Positions 36,201 through 46,182 of a stretch of 64,000 bases of DNA are shown here, in pieces. A program made the position numbers and the translations under genes. The stretch covers positions 1 through 64,000 of the forward strand of contig NZ_JADNAT010000002.1 in assembly GCF_015550425.1 (NCBI RefSeq), written 5' to 3'. The stretch is from Clostridium sp. 1001275B_160808_H3 (lineage in GTDB: Bacteria; Bacillota; Clostridia; Clostridiales; Clostridiaceae). The notes beneath the pieces were generated by a model, which did not search any database, was not told where the DNA came from, and saw only the letters and a list, made by a program, of their open reading frames with translations. Each line of letters opens with the position of its first letter. The stretch's first letter is position 1.

Positions 36201-36224
36201 CTTTTAAAATTCATAGAAGTGTTT

Positions 36225-36264
36225 TATAATAATAAATGTGGGACATATAAATTATATGTGGGAC
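36225..36264 (+). promoter_or_regulatory. cggR promoter and CggR operator repeats
   Basis: A -10 box TATAAT at 36225-36230 has a weak -35. Immediately after come two direct repeats, ATGTGGGAC at 36236-36244 and 36256-36264, exactly 20 bp apart. The CggR operator of B. subtilis has CGGGAC repeats with the same 20-bp period just downstream of its promoter, so these are the likely CggR sites, relieved by fructose-1,6-bisphosphate. Confidence 0.7.
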
Positions 36265-36290
36265 CTTTTTAGACCAAAGGAGGGTTGGAA

Positions 36291-37334
36291 GTGCAGGAAA
36301 TATTGTCTTTACAGAAAAAAATAGTTCCTGAACTTGTAGAAGTCCTAGAGAAAAGATATAGTATTCTTAGGACTATATATTACAATCAGCCTATCGGAAG
36401 ACGTGTTTTAGCCAATCAGTTAGATCTTGGAGAAAGAATCGTAAGAACTGAAATAAGTTTTTTAAAATCACAAAATTTGATAGAGATTAATACTCCAGGA
36501 ATGACAGTTACTGAAGAGGGACAAGAAATAGTGGATAAGCTTAAAGATTTTATACATGAAATAAAAGGTTTATCAGATATCGAGGAAAACATAAAGTCCT
36601 TCCTTGGGTTAAGAGATGTAATAATTGTTCCAGGTGATGTAGAAACAAACGAAATAATTTTAAAAGAACTTGGTAAAGCTACAGCTAATTATCTAAAATC
36701 AATTATTAAAGATGATAATATAATAGCTATAACTGGGGGAAATACTATAAAAGAGTTTGTGGAGGCATTACCTAAGATAAATAATGTTTCAAATATTCTC
36801 GTAGTTCCAGCAAGAGGCGGTATGGGAAGAAAAGTTGAAATACAGGCTAGTACATTAGCTGCATCCTTAGCAAAAAAGTTAAATGGTGCTTATAAATTGC
36901 TTCATCTTCCTGAAAACCTTAGTTTAGAACTTTTGGATACTTTACTAAAGGAAAAGGAAATAAAAGAAGTTATAGATAATATCCATAAAGCTGATATATT
37001 AATTTATGGTATTGGTGATGCTTTAGTTATGGCAGAAAAAAGAGATGTTTCAGAAGAAGAGTTTAATAAACTAAAATCTCTAGGAGCTGTGGGTGAAGCG
37101 TTTGGTTGTTACTTTAACAAAGATTCCAAAGTAGTTTCAGAAAATACTTCAATTGGAATAAATATTAATGAAGCAAGAAAAATTAACACACATATTGCAG
37201 TTGCTGCTGGGGAAAATAAAGTTGATGCTATTATTGCAACAATGATGAAAAATCAAAATGCAGTATTAATAACAGACGAAGCAGCTGGTAGAAAAATTGT
37301 AGAATTTATTAAGGAACACACTAAACAAGCTTAA
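36291..37334 (+). CDS. cggR: Central glycolytic genes regulator CggR
   Basis: A 347-residue SorC-family repressor. The N-terminal HTH (about residues 25-75, GRRVLANQLDLGERIVRTE) differs from other SorC proteins in being winged; the effector domain has AITGGNTIKEF and VVPARGGMGRKVEIQASTLA, which bind phosphorylated sugars. In Bacillus, fructose-1,6-bisphosphate releases CggR from DNA and turns on gap-pgk-tpi-pgm-eno. The same order follows here up to gpmI, while eno is about 16 kb away. GTG at 36291 after AAAGGAGGG is the chosen start. Confidence 0.96.
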   Translation: MQEILSLQKKIVPELVEVLEKRYSILRTIYYNQPIGRRVLANQLDLGERIVRTEISFLKSQNLIEINTPGMTVTEEGQEIVDKLKDFIHEIKGLSDIEENIKSFLGLRDVIIVPGDVETNEIILKELGKATANYLKSIIKDDNIIAITGGNTIKEFVEALPKINNVSNILVVPARGGMGRKVEIQASTLAASLAKKLNGAYKLLHLPENLSLELLDTLLKEKEIKEVIDNIHKADILIYGIGDALVMAEKRDVSEEEFNKLKSLGAVGEAFGCYFNKDSKVVSENTSIGININEARKINTHIAVAAGENKVDAIIATMMKNQNAVLITDEAAGRKIVEFIKEHTKQA

Positions 37335-37380
37335 AATTTTTAAAATTTTAAATATAACTATTTTTAGGAGGTAATTGCAA

Positions 37381-38379
37381 ATGGTAAATGTAGCAATTAA
37401 TGGTTTTGGAAGAATAGGAAGATTAGCATTAAGATTAATGATCGCAAACCCAGAATTTAACGTGGTAGCAATCAACGATTTAACTGATGCTAAGACTTTA
37501 GCTCACTTATTTAAATATGACTCTTCACAAGGAAGATTCAACGGAGAAATCGAAGTTAAAGAAGGAGCTTTCGTTGTTAACGGAAAAGAAATAAAAGTTA
37601 CAGCTGAAAGAAATCCTGCTGACTTACCATGGAAAGAATTAAACGTTGACGTAGTTTTAGAATGTACTGGATTCTTCACTTCTCAAGAAAAAGCTGGTTT
37701 ACACTTAGAAGCTGGTGCTAAGAAGGTTGTTATTTCAGCTCCTGCAACTGGAGACATCAAGACTGTTGTTTACAACGTAAATAATGATATATTAGATGGT
37801 ACTGAAACAGTTATTTCAGGTGCTTCATGTACTACAAACTGCTTAGCTCCAATGGCTAAAGTATTAAACGACAAGTTTGGCGTTCAAAAAGGATTCATGA
37901 CTACAATCCACGCTTACACTAACGACCAAAACACATTAGATGGTCCTCACGGAAAAGGCGATTTAAGAAGAGGTAGAGCTGCTGCTGCTAACATCGTTCC
38001 AAACTCAACTGGAGCTGCTAAAGCAATTGGTTTAGTTATTCCAGAATTAAAAGGAAAATTAGATGGTGGTGCTCAAAGAGTTCCAGTTACTACAGGTTCA
38101 TTAACTGAATTAGTTGTAACTTTAGACAAGAAAGTAACTGTAGAAGAAATCAACGCTGCTATGGCTGCTGCTGCTAACGAATCATTTGGTTACACTGAAG
38201 ATGAAATAGTTTCATCAGACGTAATCGGAATCACTTACGGTTCATTATTCGATGCAACTCAAACTAAGGTTATGACAGTTGGAGATGAGCAATTAGTTAA
38301 AGTTGCTGCTTGGTACGACAATGAAATGTCATACACTAACCAATTAATCAGAACTTTAAAATACTTCGTAACTAGATAA
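37381..38379 (+). CDS. gap: Glyceraldehyde-3-phosphate dehydrogenase
   Basis: A 332-residue NAD-dependent glycolytic enzyme. The Rossmann start is [16 protein letters not shown], the active-site Cys is in [11 protein letters not shown] (about residue 151), and the His-containing and C-terminal [12 protein letters not shown] blocks are intact. The Asp in INDLTD after the second beta strand points to NAD rather than NADP. Codon choice is shifted to C-ending AAC, TTC, ATC and CAC relative to neighbouring genes, a mark of high expression. TAGGAGG precedes the ATG, 46 nt after cggR. Confidence 0.98.
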   Translation: MVNVAINGFGRIGRLALRLMIANPEFNVVAINDLTDAKTLAHLFKYDSSQGRFNGEIEVKEGAFVVNGKEIKVTAERNPADLPWKELNVDVVLECTGFFTSQEKAGLHLEAGAKKVVISAPATGDIKTVVYNVNNDILDGTETVISGASCTTNCLAPMAKVLNDKFGVQKGFMTTIHAYTNDQNTLDGPHGKGDLRRGRAAAANIVPNSTGAAKAIGLVIPELKGKLDGGAQRVPVTTGSLTELVVTLDKKVTVEEINAAMAAAANESFGYTEDEIVSSDVIGITYGSLFDATQTKVMTVGDEQLVKVAAWYDNEMSYTNQLIRTLKYFVTR

Positions 38380-38415
38380 TTAAATAGTTAAATGTATAAT
38401 TAAAGAAATATAATT

Positions 38416-38460
38416 ATTGGTCTGGTTTTATAGAAAATCTATGAGGCCAGGCCAATTTTA
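38416..38460 (+). terminator. Hairpin between gap and pgk
   Basis: A 10-bp stem with one G-T pair (38416-38425 with 38447-38456) encloses a second small hairpin (ATAGA-aaa-TCTAT) and is followed by only T4. It may partly terminate or stabilise the gap end of the mRNA, giving more gap than pgk product. Confidence 0.55.
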
Positions 38461-38560
38461 AATTAAGCAAAAATTATAAGTTTATATTTAAGTTTATATT
38501 TAAATTTATATTTATAAGTTTTGTATAGATTAATCAAAATAAATTTAAGAGGTGAAATCA

Positions 38561-39739
38561 ATGAGCTTTAATAAGAAAACTATCGAAGATATAGACGTTA
38601 AAGGTAAAAAGGTTTTAGTAAGATGTGACTTCAATGTGCCACTAAAAGATGGCGTTATAACTGATGAAAATAGATTAAATGGTGCACTACCAACAATCAA
38701 ATATTTAGTTAATAATGGAGCTAGAGTTATACTTTGCTCACACTTAGGAAAAGATGCATCAAAGTCATTAGCTCCAGTTGCTAAGAGATTAAGCGAAATG
38801 CTAGATAAAGAAGTAGTTTTTGCAAGAGACGAAGAAGTTGTAGGAGCAAATGCTAGAGCTGCTGTTGCAGAAATGAAAGATGGAGATGTTGTATTATTAG
38901 AAAATACAAGATGCAGAAAAGAAGAAACTAAGAACGTTGAAGAATTCTCAAAAGAATTAGCTTCATTAGCTGACATATTTGTAAATGATGCATTTGGTAC
39001 AGCTCACAGAGCTCACTGTTCAACAGTTGGTGTTACTGAATTCTTAGATACAGCTGTATGTGGATACTTAATTCAAAAAGAATTAAAATTCTTAGGAGAA
39101 GCAGTAAACAATCCAGTTAGACCATTCGTTGCTATATTAGGTGGAGCTAAGGTTTCAGATAAGATAGCTGTTATCAACAACTTATTAGAAAAAGTTGATA
39201 CATTAATCATCGGTGGTGGAATGGCTTACACATTCTTAAAAGCTCAAGGATATGAAGTAGGATCATCATTAGTAGAAGCTGATAGAGTTGAATATGCTAA
39301 AGAAATGATCGAAAAGGCAGCTTCAAAAGGAGTTAAATTCTTATTACCAGTTGACCACAGAGTTGCTGCAGAATTCAAAGATGTTGAACCAGTAGTTACA
39401 GAAGATCAAAACATTCCAGCAGGAAACATGGGATTAGATATCGGACCAAAAACAGAAACTTTATATGCTGATGCAATTAAAGATGCTAAAACAGTTATAT
39501 GGAACGGACCAATGGGAGTATTCGAATTTGAAAACTTCAACAAAGGAACAATTGCAGTTGCTAAAGCTATGGCTGATGCAGATGCTACAACAGTTATCGG
39601 TGGAGGAGACTCAGCTGCAGCTGTTAATATCTTAGGATTCGGAGACAAGATGACTCACATTTCAACAGGTGGTGGAGCTTCATTAGAATTCTTAGAAGGA
39701 AAAGCATTACCAGGAATAGAAGCACTTAATAATAAATAA
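38561..39739 (+). CDS. pgk: Phosphoglycerate kinase
   Basis: A 392-residue glycolytic kinase making ATP from 1,3-bisphosphoglycerate. Marks are [14 protein letters not shown] at the N terminus, LCSHLGKDA, the hinge [14 protein letters not shown], and the nucleotide loop [10 protein letters not shown]. The ATG at 38561 follows AGAGGTG; an upstream in-frame GTG at 38552 lies inside that ribosome site. It is the third gene of the glycolytic operon. Confidence 0.98.
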   Translation: MSFNKKTIEDIDVKGKKVLVRCDFNVPLKDGVITDENRLNGALPTIKYLVNNGARVILCSHLGKDASKSLAPVAKRLSEMLDKEVVFARDEEVVGANARAAVAEMKDGDVVLLENTRCRKEETKNVEEFSKELASLADIFVNDAFGTAHRAHCSTVGVTEFLDTAVCGYLIQKELKFLGEAVNNPVRPFVAILGGAKVSDKIAVINNLLEKVDTLIIGGGMAYTFLKAQGYEVGSSLVEADRVEYAKEMIEKAASKGVKFLLPVDHRVAAEFKDVEPVVTEDQNIPAGNMGLDIGPKTETLYADAIKDAKTVIWNGPMGVFEFENFNKGTIAVAKAMADADATTVIGGGDSAAAVNILGFGDKMTHISTGGGASLEFLEGKALPGIEALNNK

Positions 39740-39830
39740 GCTTCTAAATCTTTGATTTAGTAAAGCGAACTTACTCATCCGAAGGAATCTGAGGAGGAGC
39801 TTCATTAAACAGAAATATTTGTTAAATGAA

Positions 39831-39960
39831 CAATGTATAATGGATAATGCATAATTAATGAAATAACTCCACTTAGGTGGAGTTATGGATTTAAATTTTT
39901 ATTATTCAACTTTGTTGAATAATTTTTATAATTATCAATTATTCATTAGCAATTATTAAT
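39831..39960. repeat. AT-rich inverted-repeat element between pgk and tpiA
   Basis: The outer arms are imperfect inverted repeats of about 18 bp (left about 39836-39853, right about 39938-39955, roughly 15 of 18 pairing). Inside are two perfect hairpins: 39863-39872 with 39877-39886, and 39901-39910 with 39914-39923, the latter followed by T-run. The right arm resembles the right arm of the element before smpB, so both belong to one dispersed intergenic family. The inner hairpins could also attenuate tpiA. Confidence 0.6.
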
Positions 39961-39980
39961 TATAATATGAGGTGATTTAA

Positions 39981-40727
39981 ATGAGAAAAGCGATAATAGC
40001 AGGAAACTGGAAGATGCACTACACTCCAGCAGAAGCTGTAAAAGTTATAGAAGAATTAAAACCATTAGTAAAAGATGCTACTTGTGACGTAGTAGTTTGT
40101 CCTACTTTTGTTTGCTTAGATGCTGTTTTAAAAGCAGTAGAAGGATCAAACATTAAGGTTGCTGCTCAAAACATGCACTTTGAAGAAAAAGGAGCTTTCA
40201 CAGGTGAAGTTGCTCCAGGAATGTTAGAAGCTATGGGAGTTAGCTATGTTGTTTTAGGACATAGTGAAAGAAGAGAATACTTCAATGAAACTGATGAAGC
40301 TTTAAACAAGAAAGTTAAAGCTGCATTTGCTCATAACTTAACTCCAATACTTTGCTGTGGAGAATCTTTAGAGCAAAGAGAAAATGGAACAACTAATGAA
40401 GTTGTTGGAGCTCAAATTAAAGCTGATTTAGAAGGTTTATCAAATGAATTAGCAGAAAAAGTAGTTATTGCTTACGAACCAATATGGGCAATAGGAACAG
40501 GTAAAACTGCTACTAATGAGCAAGCTAATGAAACAATAATGGCTATCAGAAGCGTTGTTGCTGAAATGTTTGGTAAAGAAGTTGCTGACAAAGTAAGAAT
40601 CCAATACGGTGGATCAGTTAAGCCAAACACAATTAAAGATCAAATGGCTATGTCTGACATAGATGGTGCTTTAGTTGGTGGAGCTAGCTTAGTAGCTGCT
40701 GACTTCTCACAAATAGTTAATTACTAA
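39981..40727 (+). CDS. tpiA: Triosephosphate isomerase
   Basis: A 248-residue TIM barrel. The catalytic Lys is in AGNWKMH, the His in [11 protein letters not shown], the Glu in [14 protein letters not shown], and the phosphate loop GGSVKPNTI is intact. GAGGTGATTTAA precedes the ATG. A strong terminator 10 nt after the gene ends the cggR-gap-pgk-tpiA transcript. Confidence 0.98.
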   Translation: MRKAIIAGNWKMHYTPAEAVKVIEELKPLVKDATCDVVVCPTFVCLDAVLKAVEGSNIKVAAQNMHFEEKGAFTGEVAPGMLEAMGVSYVVLGHSERREYFNETDEALNKKVKAAFAHNLTPILCCGESLEQRENGTTNEVVGAQIKADLEGLSNELAEKVVIAYEPIWAIGTGKTATNEQANETIMAIRSVVAEMFGKEVADKVRIQYGGSVKPNTIKDQMAMSDIDGALVGGASLVAADFSQIVNY

Positions 40728-40735
40728 TAATGTTA

Positions 40736-40771
40736 AATACGTAAGTGGTTTTTCTACTTACGTATTTTTAT
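40736..40771 (+). terminator. Terminator after tpiA
   Basis: A perfect 11-bp stem (40736-40746 with 40756-40766) with a 9-nt loop and T5. Confidence 0.85.
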
Positions 40772-40936
40772 TATAAAATTAATAAAAACATTATATAGGC
40801 TGGTATAAAAATAATAAATACATAGTGAATACTAGTAATGGAAGCTTATATTTAAAATTTTTAGAAAATTTACTAAAACATGCTTTTTACGGATTAAAAT
40901 AATTTTCTGCAAAGGTTTACCTAGTCGGTGCTTTTA

Positions 40937-40965
40937 TTGTTTAAAGTCACTAATTATAGTATAAT
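40937..40965 (+). promoter_or_regulatory. gpmI promoter
   Basis: -35 TTGTTT (40937-40942), 17-bp spacer, -10 TATAAT (40960-40965). With the upstream terminator it makes gpmI a separate unit from the cggR operon. Confidence 0.6.
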
Positions 40966-41038
40966 ATAGATATAAATTAAGAAAGATAATATTAGAATAT
41001 TGTCAAATATAGATTTTGATAAAAATTTGGAGGGAATT

Positions 41039-42565
41039 ATGGCGAAGAAACCTGTAATGTTAATGATATTAGATGGCTTTGGAATAGCTCCAAAGTCAGA
41101 TGGAAATGCTGTTGAAGCAGCTAATAAACCAAACTTTAGTGGATTAATGGAAAAATATCCACACACTCAATTACAAGCTAGTGGATTATATGTTGGATTA
41201 CCAGATGGACAAATGGGTAACTCAGAAGTTGGTCATTTAAATATAGGTGCAGGAAGAATTATATACCAAGAATTAACTAGAATAACTAAAGAAATTAGTG
41301 AAGGTGGATTCTTCAAAAATGATGCATTAACTCTTGCTGTTAACAATGCTAAAGAAAATAATGCAGCACTTCACTTAATGGGATTATTATCAGATGGTGG
41401 AGTTCACTCACATATAGATCACTTAAAAGGATTATTAAAGCTAGCTAAAGAAGCTGGATTACAAAATGTATATGTTCACTGCTTCATGGATGGAAGAGAC
41501 GTTCCACCATCATCAGGAAAAGATTTTATAATAGAACTAGAAAACTACATGAAGGAAATTGGTGTAGGTAAGATAGCTACTGTTGCAGGAAGATACTATG
41601 CAATGGATAGAGATAACAGATGGGAAAGAGTTGAACTTGCTTACAATGCAATGGTACTTGGAAAAGGTGAAATTGCAGCTTCAGCAGTAGAAGCAATAGA
41701 AAAATCATACCACGATAATAAAACAGATGAGTTTGTATTACCTGCTGTTGTAGATTCAAATGGAATGATTAAAAATGGAGATTCAGTAATATTCTTTAAC
41801 TTTAGACCAGATAGAGCTAGAGAAATAACTAGAGCAATAAATGATAAAGAGTTTGCAGGATTTAAGAGAGAAACTTTAAACTTAACATTTGTAACAATGA
41901 CTCAATATGATAAAACTTTAGAAGGAGTTAATGTTGCATATAGACCAGAAAGCATCAACAATACTTTAGGAGAATATGTTTCAAATCATGGCTTAAATCA
42001 ATTAAGAATTGCAGAAACAGAAAAATATGCTCACGTTACATTTTTCTTTAATGGTGGAGTTGAAAAGGAAAATCCAGGTGAAGATAGAGCTCTTATAGCA
42101 TCACCTAAGGTTGCTACTTATGACTTAAAACCAGAAATGAGTGCTTATGAAGTAACAGAAGAATTAATTAATAGAATTAATGAAGATAAGTATGATATGA
42201 TTATTCTAAACTATGCTAACCCAGATATGGTTGGACATACAGGAGTAATGGAAGCAGCTGTAAAAGCTATTGAAGTTGTAGATGAATGCTTAGGAAAGGT
42301 TGCAAATAAGATTCTAGAAAAAGACGGAACTTTATTTATAACTGCTGACCACGGTAATGCAGAAACTATGATAGATTTCTCAACAGGAAATCCATTTACA
42401 GCACATACTACAGATCCAGTTCCATTCATTTGGGTTTCAAACAGAACTGAAGGAAGAACATTAAAAGAAGGTAAGCTAGCAGATATAGCTCCTACTATGT
42501 TAAATGAAATGGGTCTTTCAAAACCAGAAGAAATGACTGGAGAATGTTTAATAGTAAATAAGTAA
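41039..42565 (+). CDS. gpmI: 2,3-bisphosphoglycerate-independent phosphoglycerate mutase
   Basis: A 508-residue Mn2+-dependent mutase of the alkaline-phosphatase superfamily. MLMILDGFG starts the phosphatase domain, the nucleophilic Ser is in [16 protein letters not shown], and the metal ligands recur in [12 protein letters not shown] and ITADHGNAE. The ATG at 41039 with GGAGGG upstream is chosen; an earlier in-frame TTG at 41000 lacks a ribosome site. In clostridial spores the Mn2+ and pH sensitivity of this enzyme allows storage of 3-phosphoglycerate. Confidence 0.97.
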   Translation: MAKKPVMLMILDGFGIAPKSDGNAVEAANKPNFSGLMEKYPHTQLQASGLYVGLPDGQMGNSEVGHLNIGAGRIIYQELTRITKEISEGGFFKNDALTLAVNNAKENNAALHLMGLLSDGGVHSHIDHLKGLLKLAKEAGLQNVYVHCFMDGRDVPPSSGKDFIIELENYMKEIGVGKIATVAGRYYAMDRDNRWERVELAYNAMVLGKGEIAASAVEAIEKSYHDNKTDEFVLPAVVDSNGMIKNGDSVIFFNFRPDRAREITRAINDKEFAGFKRETLNLTFVTMTQYDKTLEGVNVAYRPESINNTLGEYVSNHGLNQLRIAETEKYAHVTFFFNGGVEKENPGEDRALIASPKVATYDLKPEMSAYEVTEELINRINEDKYDMIILNYANPDMVGHTGVMEAAVKAIEVVDECLGKVANKILEKDGTLFITADHGNAETMIDFSTGNPFTAHTTDPVPFIWVSNRTEGRTLKEGKLADIAPTMLNEMGLSKPEEMTGECLIVNK

Positions 42566-42573
42566 TAAGAATA

Positions 42574-42618
42574 AAAAGTAAAAGGACACTCACTATAAAG
42601 GAGTGTCCTTTTACTTTT
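42574..42618. terminator. Bidirectional terminator after gpmI
   Basis: A perfect 18-bp stem (42574-42591 with 42601-42618) with a 9-nt loop. A-rich left and T-rich right arms let it act in both directions, including for the small reverse ORF. Confidence 0.9.
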
Positions 42619-42640
42619 GTTAAAATTTAAGAAGTCAAAT

Positions 42641-42769
42641 TTATAGAGTGTTATCAAAGCGATAAAAAGGTATTTCTTCAGTAGGTAGTCTTAAGGTGGA
42701 ATCAATTATTGAATCAGTTACGTTAATTTTTGCAACCATATCTTTTAAAAGCTCTATGATATTTTCCAT
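42641..42769 (-). CDS. Possible leaderless small protein of 42 residues
   Basis: A reverse-strand ORF starting MENIIELLKDMVAKINVT and ending EEIPFYRFDNTL, 42 residues, with protein-like composition. There is no ribosome site. Instead TATAAT ends 8 nt before the ATG, with TTTAGA 17 bp further up, so transcription would begin at or next to the ATG and give a leaderless message. The rest of the gap up to 42978 shows nothing else. It could also be chance. Confidence 0.35.
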   Translation of the reverse strand: MENIIELLKDMVAKINVTDSIIDSTLRLPTEEIPFYRFDNTL

Positions 42770-42978
42770 TATTAATTATTATATGAAAGTATCCCTGCAT
42801 TCTAAATTTCTATTAGCAAAAACAATTTAAATTTATACATAATTAAATATAAATAAGTAAGTTATCTGGATAATAAAACAATATTTGGTATAAATATGAT
42901 ATAATTAATTTTGAGTGATAGATTTTAAAAGAATACTATTTGGAATTATATTAATCATGAAATTTAGAAATAAAGGAG

Positions 42979-44367
42979 ATGGGAAAAACGAAATTTATAG
43001 AGCAATATTTTAAGGGTGAATCAATAGTTTTAGAAGAATCAAATTTAAAAAGCTTCTGGTATGAATCTATGAAAAATATTACAATTGGCTTCATGTTTAC
43101 TTTAATTACTTTTGATTTTTTTTATTTACAATATATTTTACCGTGTATAGGAGCAGTACTTTTATATATTGGATTTCACAACTTGCGAAAGGAAAATAAA
43201 TCTCTTAACTTAGCTTGGATCTTTTCCATAATAAATATGATATTTCGAGTGTTAAATTTGATATATTTAAATACACCATTAAATGTTAACGTTAAAGGTA
43301 TTGGTATATTAGCATTTGTATCTACAGTTTTTCAATTAAGTTTTCTTGTTATTTTTAGATTAGGTTTAAAGAAAATTTTTCAGGAATCAGGAGTTATCTT
43401 AAAAAAAGATATTATTTTAAGGATAATTATTTGGAGAATTGTAATTATTATTTGTGCATTAACAGAATTAGGACAAATTTGGGTTATATCTATTCCAATA
43501 ATTATTTATTACTTTTATATATTTAAATCCTTATATAAATTAAGTTACGACATTGAAGCTATTATTTACATAGATTCGAGGAAGATTGAAATACTTAATA
43601 AGAAAAAGCTTACTTATACATATATGCTATTTTCTACTTTTGTAGTTGGAGTTTGTTGTGTATTTTCTAATCATATTAGTCTAGATTCAAGTGAGGTTAT
43701 TTCTGTTAAGGAATTTGGATTTAGAAATACGCTGATTGATAAAGGAGTCCCAATAGAAATTGTTAAGGATATAGAAGACGAGGATATTAGTAAACTTAAA
43801 AATTTAATAAATATTGAAACTTTTAGTGAAGATTTAAAATTTAATTCTATTTTAAATGATTTTGGAATTGATGTTCAAGTAACAACTATATTTTTTGAAC
43901 TTTATGGTAATGAAATGTATGCAATTGAATATTTTAACTGGGGGGAAGAAGGACCTTATTGGCAAGATGGTTTTGATATAAGTAACACAAGACCTTTAAA
44001 AGTTATAAATGGAAGATTATTATATGAAAAAGATGGGGTTAATTATTCAGCTGAAATACCTAGGTTAAATGGTGGAATGGTTACAAGTAGGGATATATTT
44101 GGAGATGAAAGGCAAGAAGAAAAAATTACAGGTGCTATAAATTATCCTTATAAATCTAAAAAACAAAGAGGGTATATTTTCTATAAAATAGATATTACTC
44201 AAGAATCTTTAGCTGGAACAAATATAGTAAATTATATGCATTATAATCATACTTTTAGAATTCCTTATACTGAACCAGAAAAGAAAATTATAATGTTTAG
44301 TAATAAGTTAAGACAACATGGGACGAATTTTAGCACTAATCTAAGTAAGGAACTGTTTAGTAATTAA
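42979..44367 (+). CDS. Membrane protein with large C-terminal domain, unknown
   Basis: A 462-residue protein. The N-terminal 230 residues have about seven hydrophobic segments; residues 235-462 are polar, probably outside the membrane, and carry a DUF-like beta-rich block (YGNEMYAIEYFNWGEEGPYW). The only candidate ribosome site, AAAGGAG, lies directly against the ATG, which is too close for efficient initiation; low expression or a different start is possible. It stands alone. No family is recognised. Confidence 0.65.
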   Translation: MGKTKFIEQYFKGESIVLEESNLKSFWYESMKNITIGFMFTLITFDFFYLQYILPCIGAVLLYIGFHNLRKENKSLNLAWIFSIINMIFRVLNLIYLNTPLNVNVKGIGILAFVSTVFQLSFLVIFRLGLKKIFQESGVILKKDIILRIIIWRIVIIICALTELGQIWVISIPIIIYYFYIFKSLYKLSYDIEAIIYIDSRKIEILNKKKLTYTYMLFSTFVVGVCCVFSNHISLDSSEVISVKEFGFRNTLIDKGVPIEIVKDIEDEDISKLKNLINIETFSEDLKFNSILNDFGIDVQVTTIFFELYGNEMYAIEYFNWGEEGPYWQDGFDISNTRPLKVINGRLLYEKDGVNYSAEIPRLNGGMVTSRDIFGDERQEEKITGAINYPYKSKKQRGYIFYKIDITQESLAGTNIVNYMHYNHTFRIPYTEPEKKIIMFSNKLRQHGTNFSTNLSKELFSN

Positions 44368-44562
44368 AAAATTTTTATTAATTATTGTTATTATGTATGC
44401 ATAGTTTATTTAATTTAAAATACATAAGAAATTTGCAAATTTAAGGGCTAACGAATTATATTGTTTAGTATATTAGAGATGTATATCATCCTTTACTGAC
44501 TTACTTTTGGGTTGACAATAAAGGTAATATATATCTATAGAATATTTTGATATTCAAAGGAT

Positions 44563-44617
44563 TTGACAATGAAAAAATTTGAATGTATAATATCAATTAC
44601 TAAAACGAAAGTAATTG
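44563..44617 (+). promoter_or_regulatory. Consensus promoter and dyad upstream of degV
   Basis: -35 TTGACA (44563-44568), exactly 17 bp, -10 TATAAT (44586-44591). A dyad CAATTAC (44594-44600) and GTAATTG (44611-44617) covers the start point and is a candidate operator. A second TTGACA lies at 44512-44517. Confidence 0.7.
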
Positions 44618-44632
44618 TAGGAGTTGAATATT

Positions 44633-45499
44633 ATGAAAGTTAGACTTATAACTGATTCAGCATGTGATTTGCCTTTAGATTATATTAAACAAAACAATAT
44701 AGAAGTAGTACCACTTATGGTTAATATAAATGGAGAATTTATACCTGATGATCTAGGACAAACTTTAAAGCACCAAGATTTTTATAAAATGATAAAAGAA
44801 GGTGCAATGCCATCTACGACTCAAGTAAATGTTGGAACTTTTTTAGAAGTATTTAAGAAGTATGTAGAGCAAGGAGAGTCGATAATTTATATAGGATTAT
44901 CTTCGGCACTAAGTGGAACTTATAATAGTGCGTATACTGCTAAAGAAATGATTTTAGAAGAATATCCAGAGGCGAATATAAAAGTTATTGATTCATTAAG
45001 TGTATCTCTTGGGGAAGGTTCTTTAGTTTATAAAGCAAATGAAATGATAAAAAATAATATAGATATTAATAAAATTGTAGAGTATATAGAATCTATTAAA
45101 AAGAAAGTTATTCATGCAATTACTGTAGATGATTTAAATCACTTAAAAAGAGGTGGACGAATTTCAGGTACAGTAGCAGCAGTAGGAGGATTACTTGGAA
45201 TAAAACCAACTTTAAAAATAGATGATGATGGAAAAGTTATACCAGGAGATAAAATAAAGGGAAGAAAGAAAGCTTTAAAATCTTTAGTTCAGCAATTAAA
45301 AGAAAAAGCAATAAACCCGGAAGATCAAGTAGTATTTATATGTCATGCAGATTGTTTAGAAGATGCTGAAGATGTAAAAAGAATGATACTTGATGAAGTT
45401 AAGGTTAAAGATATTATCATTAATTCTATAGGTGCAGTAATAGGGACTCATGGTGGACCAGGAACTCTAGGAGTAGTATTTATAGGAAATAAAAGATAA
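44633..45499 (+). CDS. DegV family protein (FakB type), second copy
   Basis: A 288-residue DegV protein with LITDSACDLPLDYIKQ, SSALSGTYNSAYTAKE and HLKRGGRISGTVAAVGGLLG. It shares layout with the 32.3-kb DegV but is clearly diverged. The ATG at 44633 is preferred over an in-frame TTG at 44624, since GTAGGAG is 7-8 nt upstream of it. FakB proteins present exogenous or recycled fatty acids to FakA kinase; fakA is not in the window. It is monocistronic, with a consensus promoter, dyad and terminator. Confidence 0.9.
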   Translation: MKVRLITDSACDLPLDYIKQNNIEVVPLMVNINGEFIPDDLGQTLKHQDFYKMIKEGAMPSTTQVNVGTFLEVFKKYVEQGESIIYIGLSSALSGTYNSAYTAKEMILEEYPEANIKVIDSLSVSLGEGSLVYKANEMIKNNIDINKIVEYIESIKKKVIHAITVDDLNHLKRGGRISGTVAAVGGLLGIKPTLKIDDDGKVIPGDKIKGRKKALKSLVQQLKEKAINPEDQVVFICHADCLEDAEDVKRMILDEVKVKDIIINSIGAVIGTHGGPGTLGVVFIGNKR

Positions 45500-45548
45500 A
45501 AGATTAATCGATTTATTTTTAATCCCATAAAAACAATTAATTTAAAAT

Positions 45549-45580
45549 AAAGAGTTGCCTTTTGGCAGCTCTTTTATTTT
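45549..45580 (+). terminator. Terminator after the second degV
   Basis: An 11-bp stem with one G-T pair (45549-45559 with 45564-45574), 4-nt loop, T-rich tail. The following 180 bp to the T-box promoter hold nothing recognisable. Confidence 0.85.
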
Positions 45581-45758
45581 GGGTTTAAGTTATAAAAAGT
45601 TTTTCTTTAAATAGCTTTTTATAATTTTTATTCTATACACGTGAACAATTTAATTATATAAACATACATTGAAATAAAATATTAGTAATAAAAATATAGA
45701 AACAAAAAATAATGGGGTAAAATGTTAAAAATAAAATGGTAGAAATAAATAATACGTA

Positions 45759-45786
45759 TTGACAAATAAAACCAAGAGGGTATAAT
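45759..45786 (+). promoter_or_regulatory. Promoter of the cysteine-transporter T-box transcript
   Basis: -35 TTGACA (45759-45764), 16-bp spacer, -10 TATAAT (45781-45786). Confidence 0.8.
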
Positions 45787-45792
45787 TTAATT

Positions 45793-46050
45793 AAACATAT
45801 CGGAATAGTAGGAAAAGCTAAGATGAAGAAAGTAGTATATTAATAATGCTTACAGAGAGAAGGAATTGCTGAGATCCTTTAGCAAAGTAATATATGAATT
45901 GCACTTCGGAGTTTAAAATGTGAAATATAAGTAGTATTTTAACGGATCGCCGTTTATAGCGAATTTTTAAGGTGGAACTATGTTCAATTAGAGTGGAACC
46001 GCGGAGTATGACTTCGTCTCTTATAAAGTTGTAAGGGAGGAAGTTTTTTA
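45793..46050 (+). ncRNA. T-box riboswitch, Cys specifier (ABC importer)
   Basis: The leader has the ACAGAGAGA region, a specifier triplet TGC at 45900-45902 in a context nearly the same as in the cysK T-box (TGCACTT), and the T-box AGAGTGGAACCGCGG at 45990-46004. The terminator pairs 46011-46023 with 46032-46044 (one mismatch, one G-T) and ends in T6. It identifies the downstream importer as one for cysteine or cystine, expressed when tRNA-Cys is uncharged. Confidence 0.92.
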
Positions 46051-46182
46051 TTTATATAAATTACATTAAGAATATTATATTTAAATTTAATATAAATTTT
46101 GATAGGGTTAAGGTTTTAATATGTTTAAGTTGCTTTATCGTTTAGAAAGTGCATATTGAGTTATAAGATTTAGGGGGATTTT

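Noticed and set aside
38545..38976. Long reverse-strand ORF within pgk
   Set aside because: It is a shadow of the pgk reading frame without promoter or ribosome site; the same holds for other long antisense frames in gap-region, eno and gpmI.
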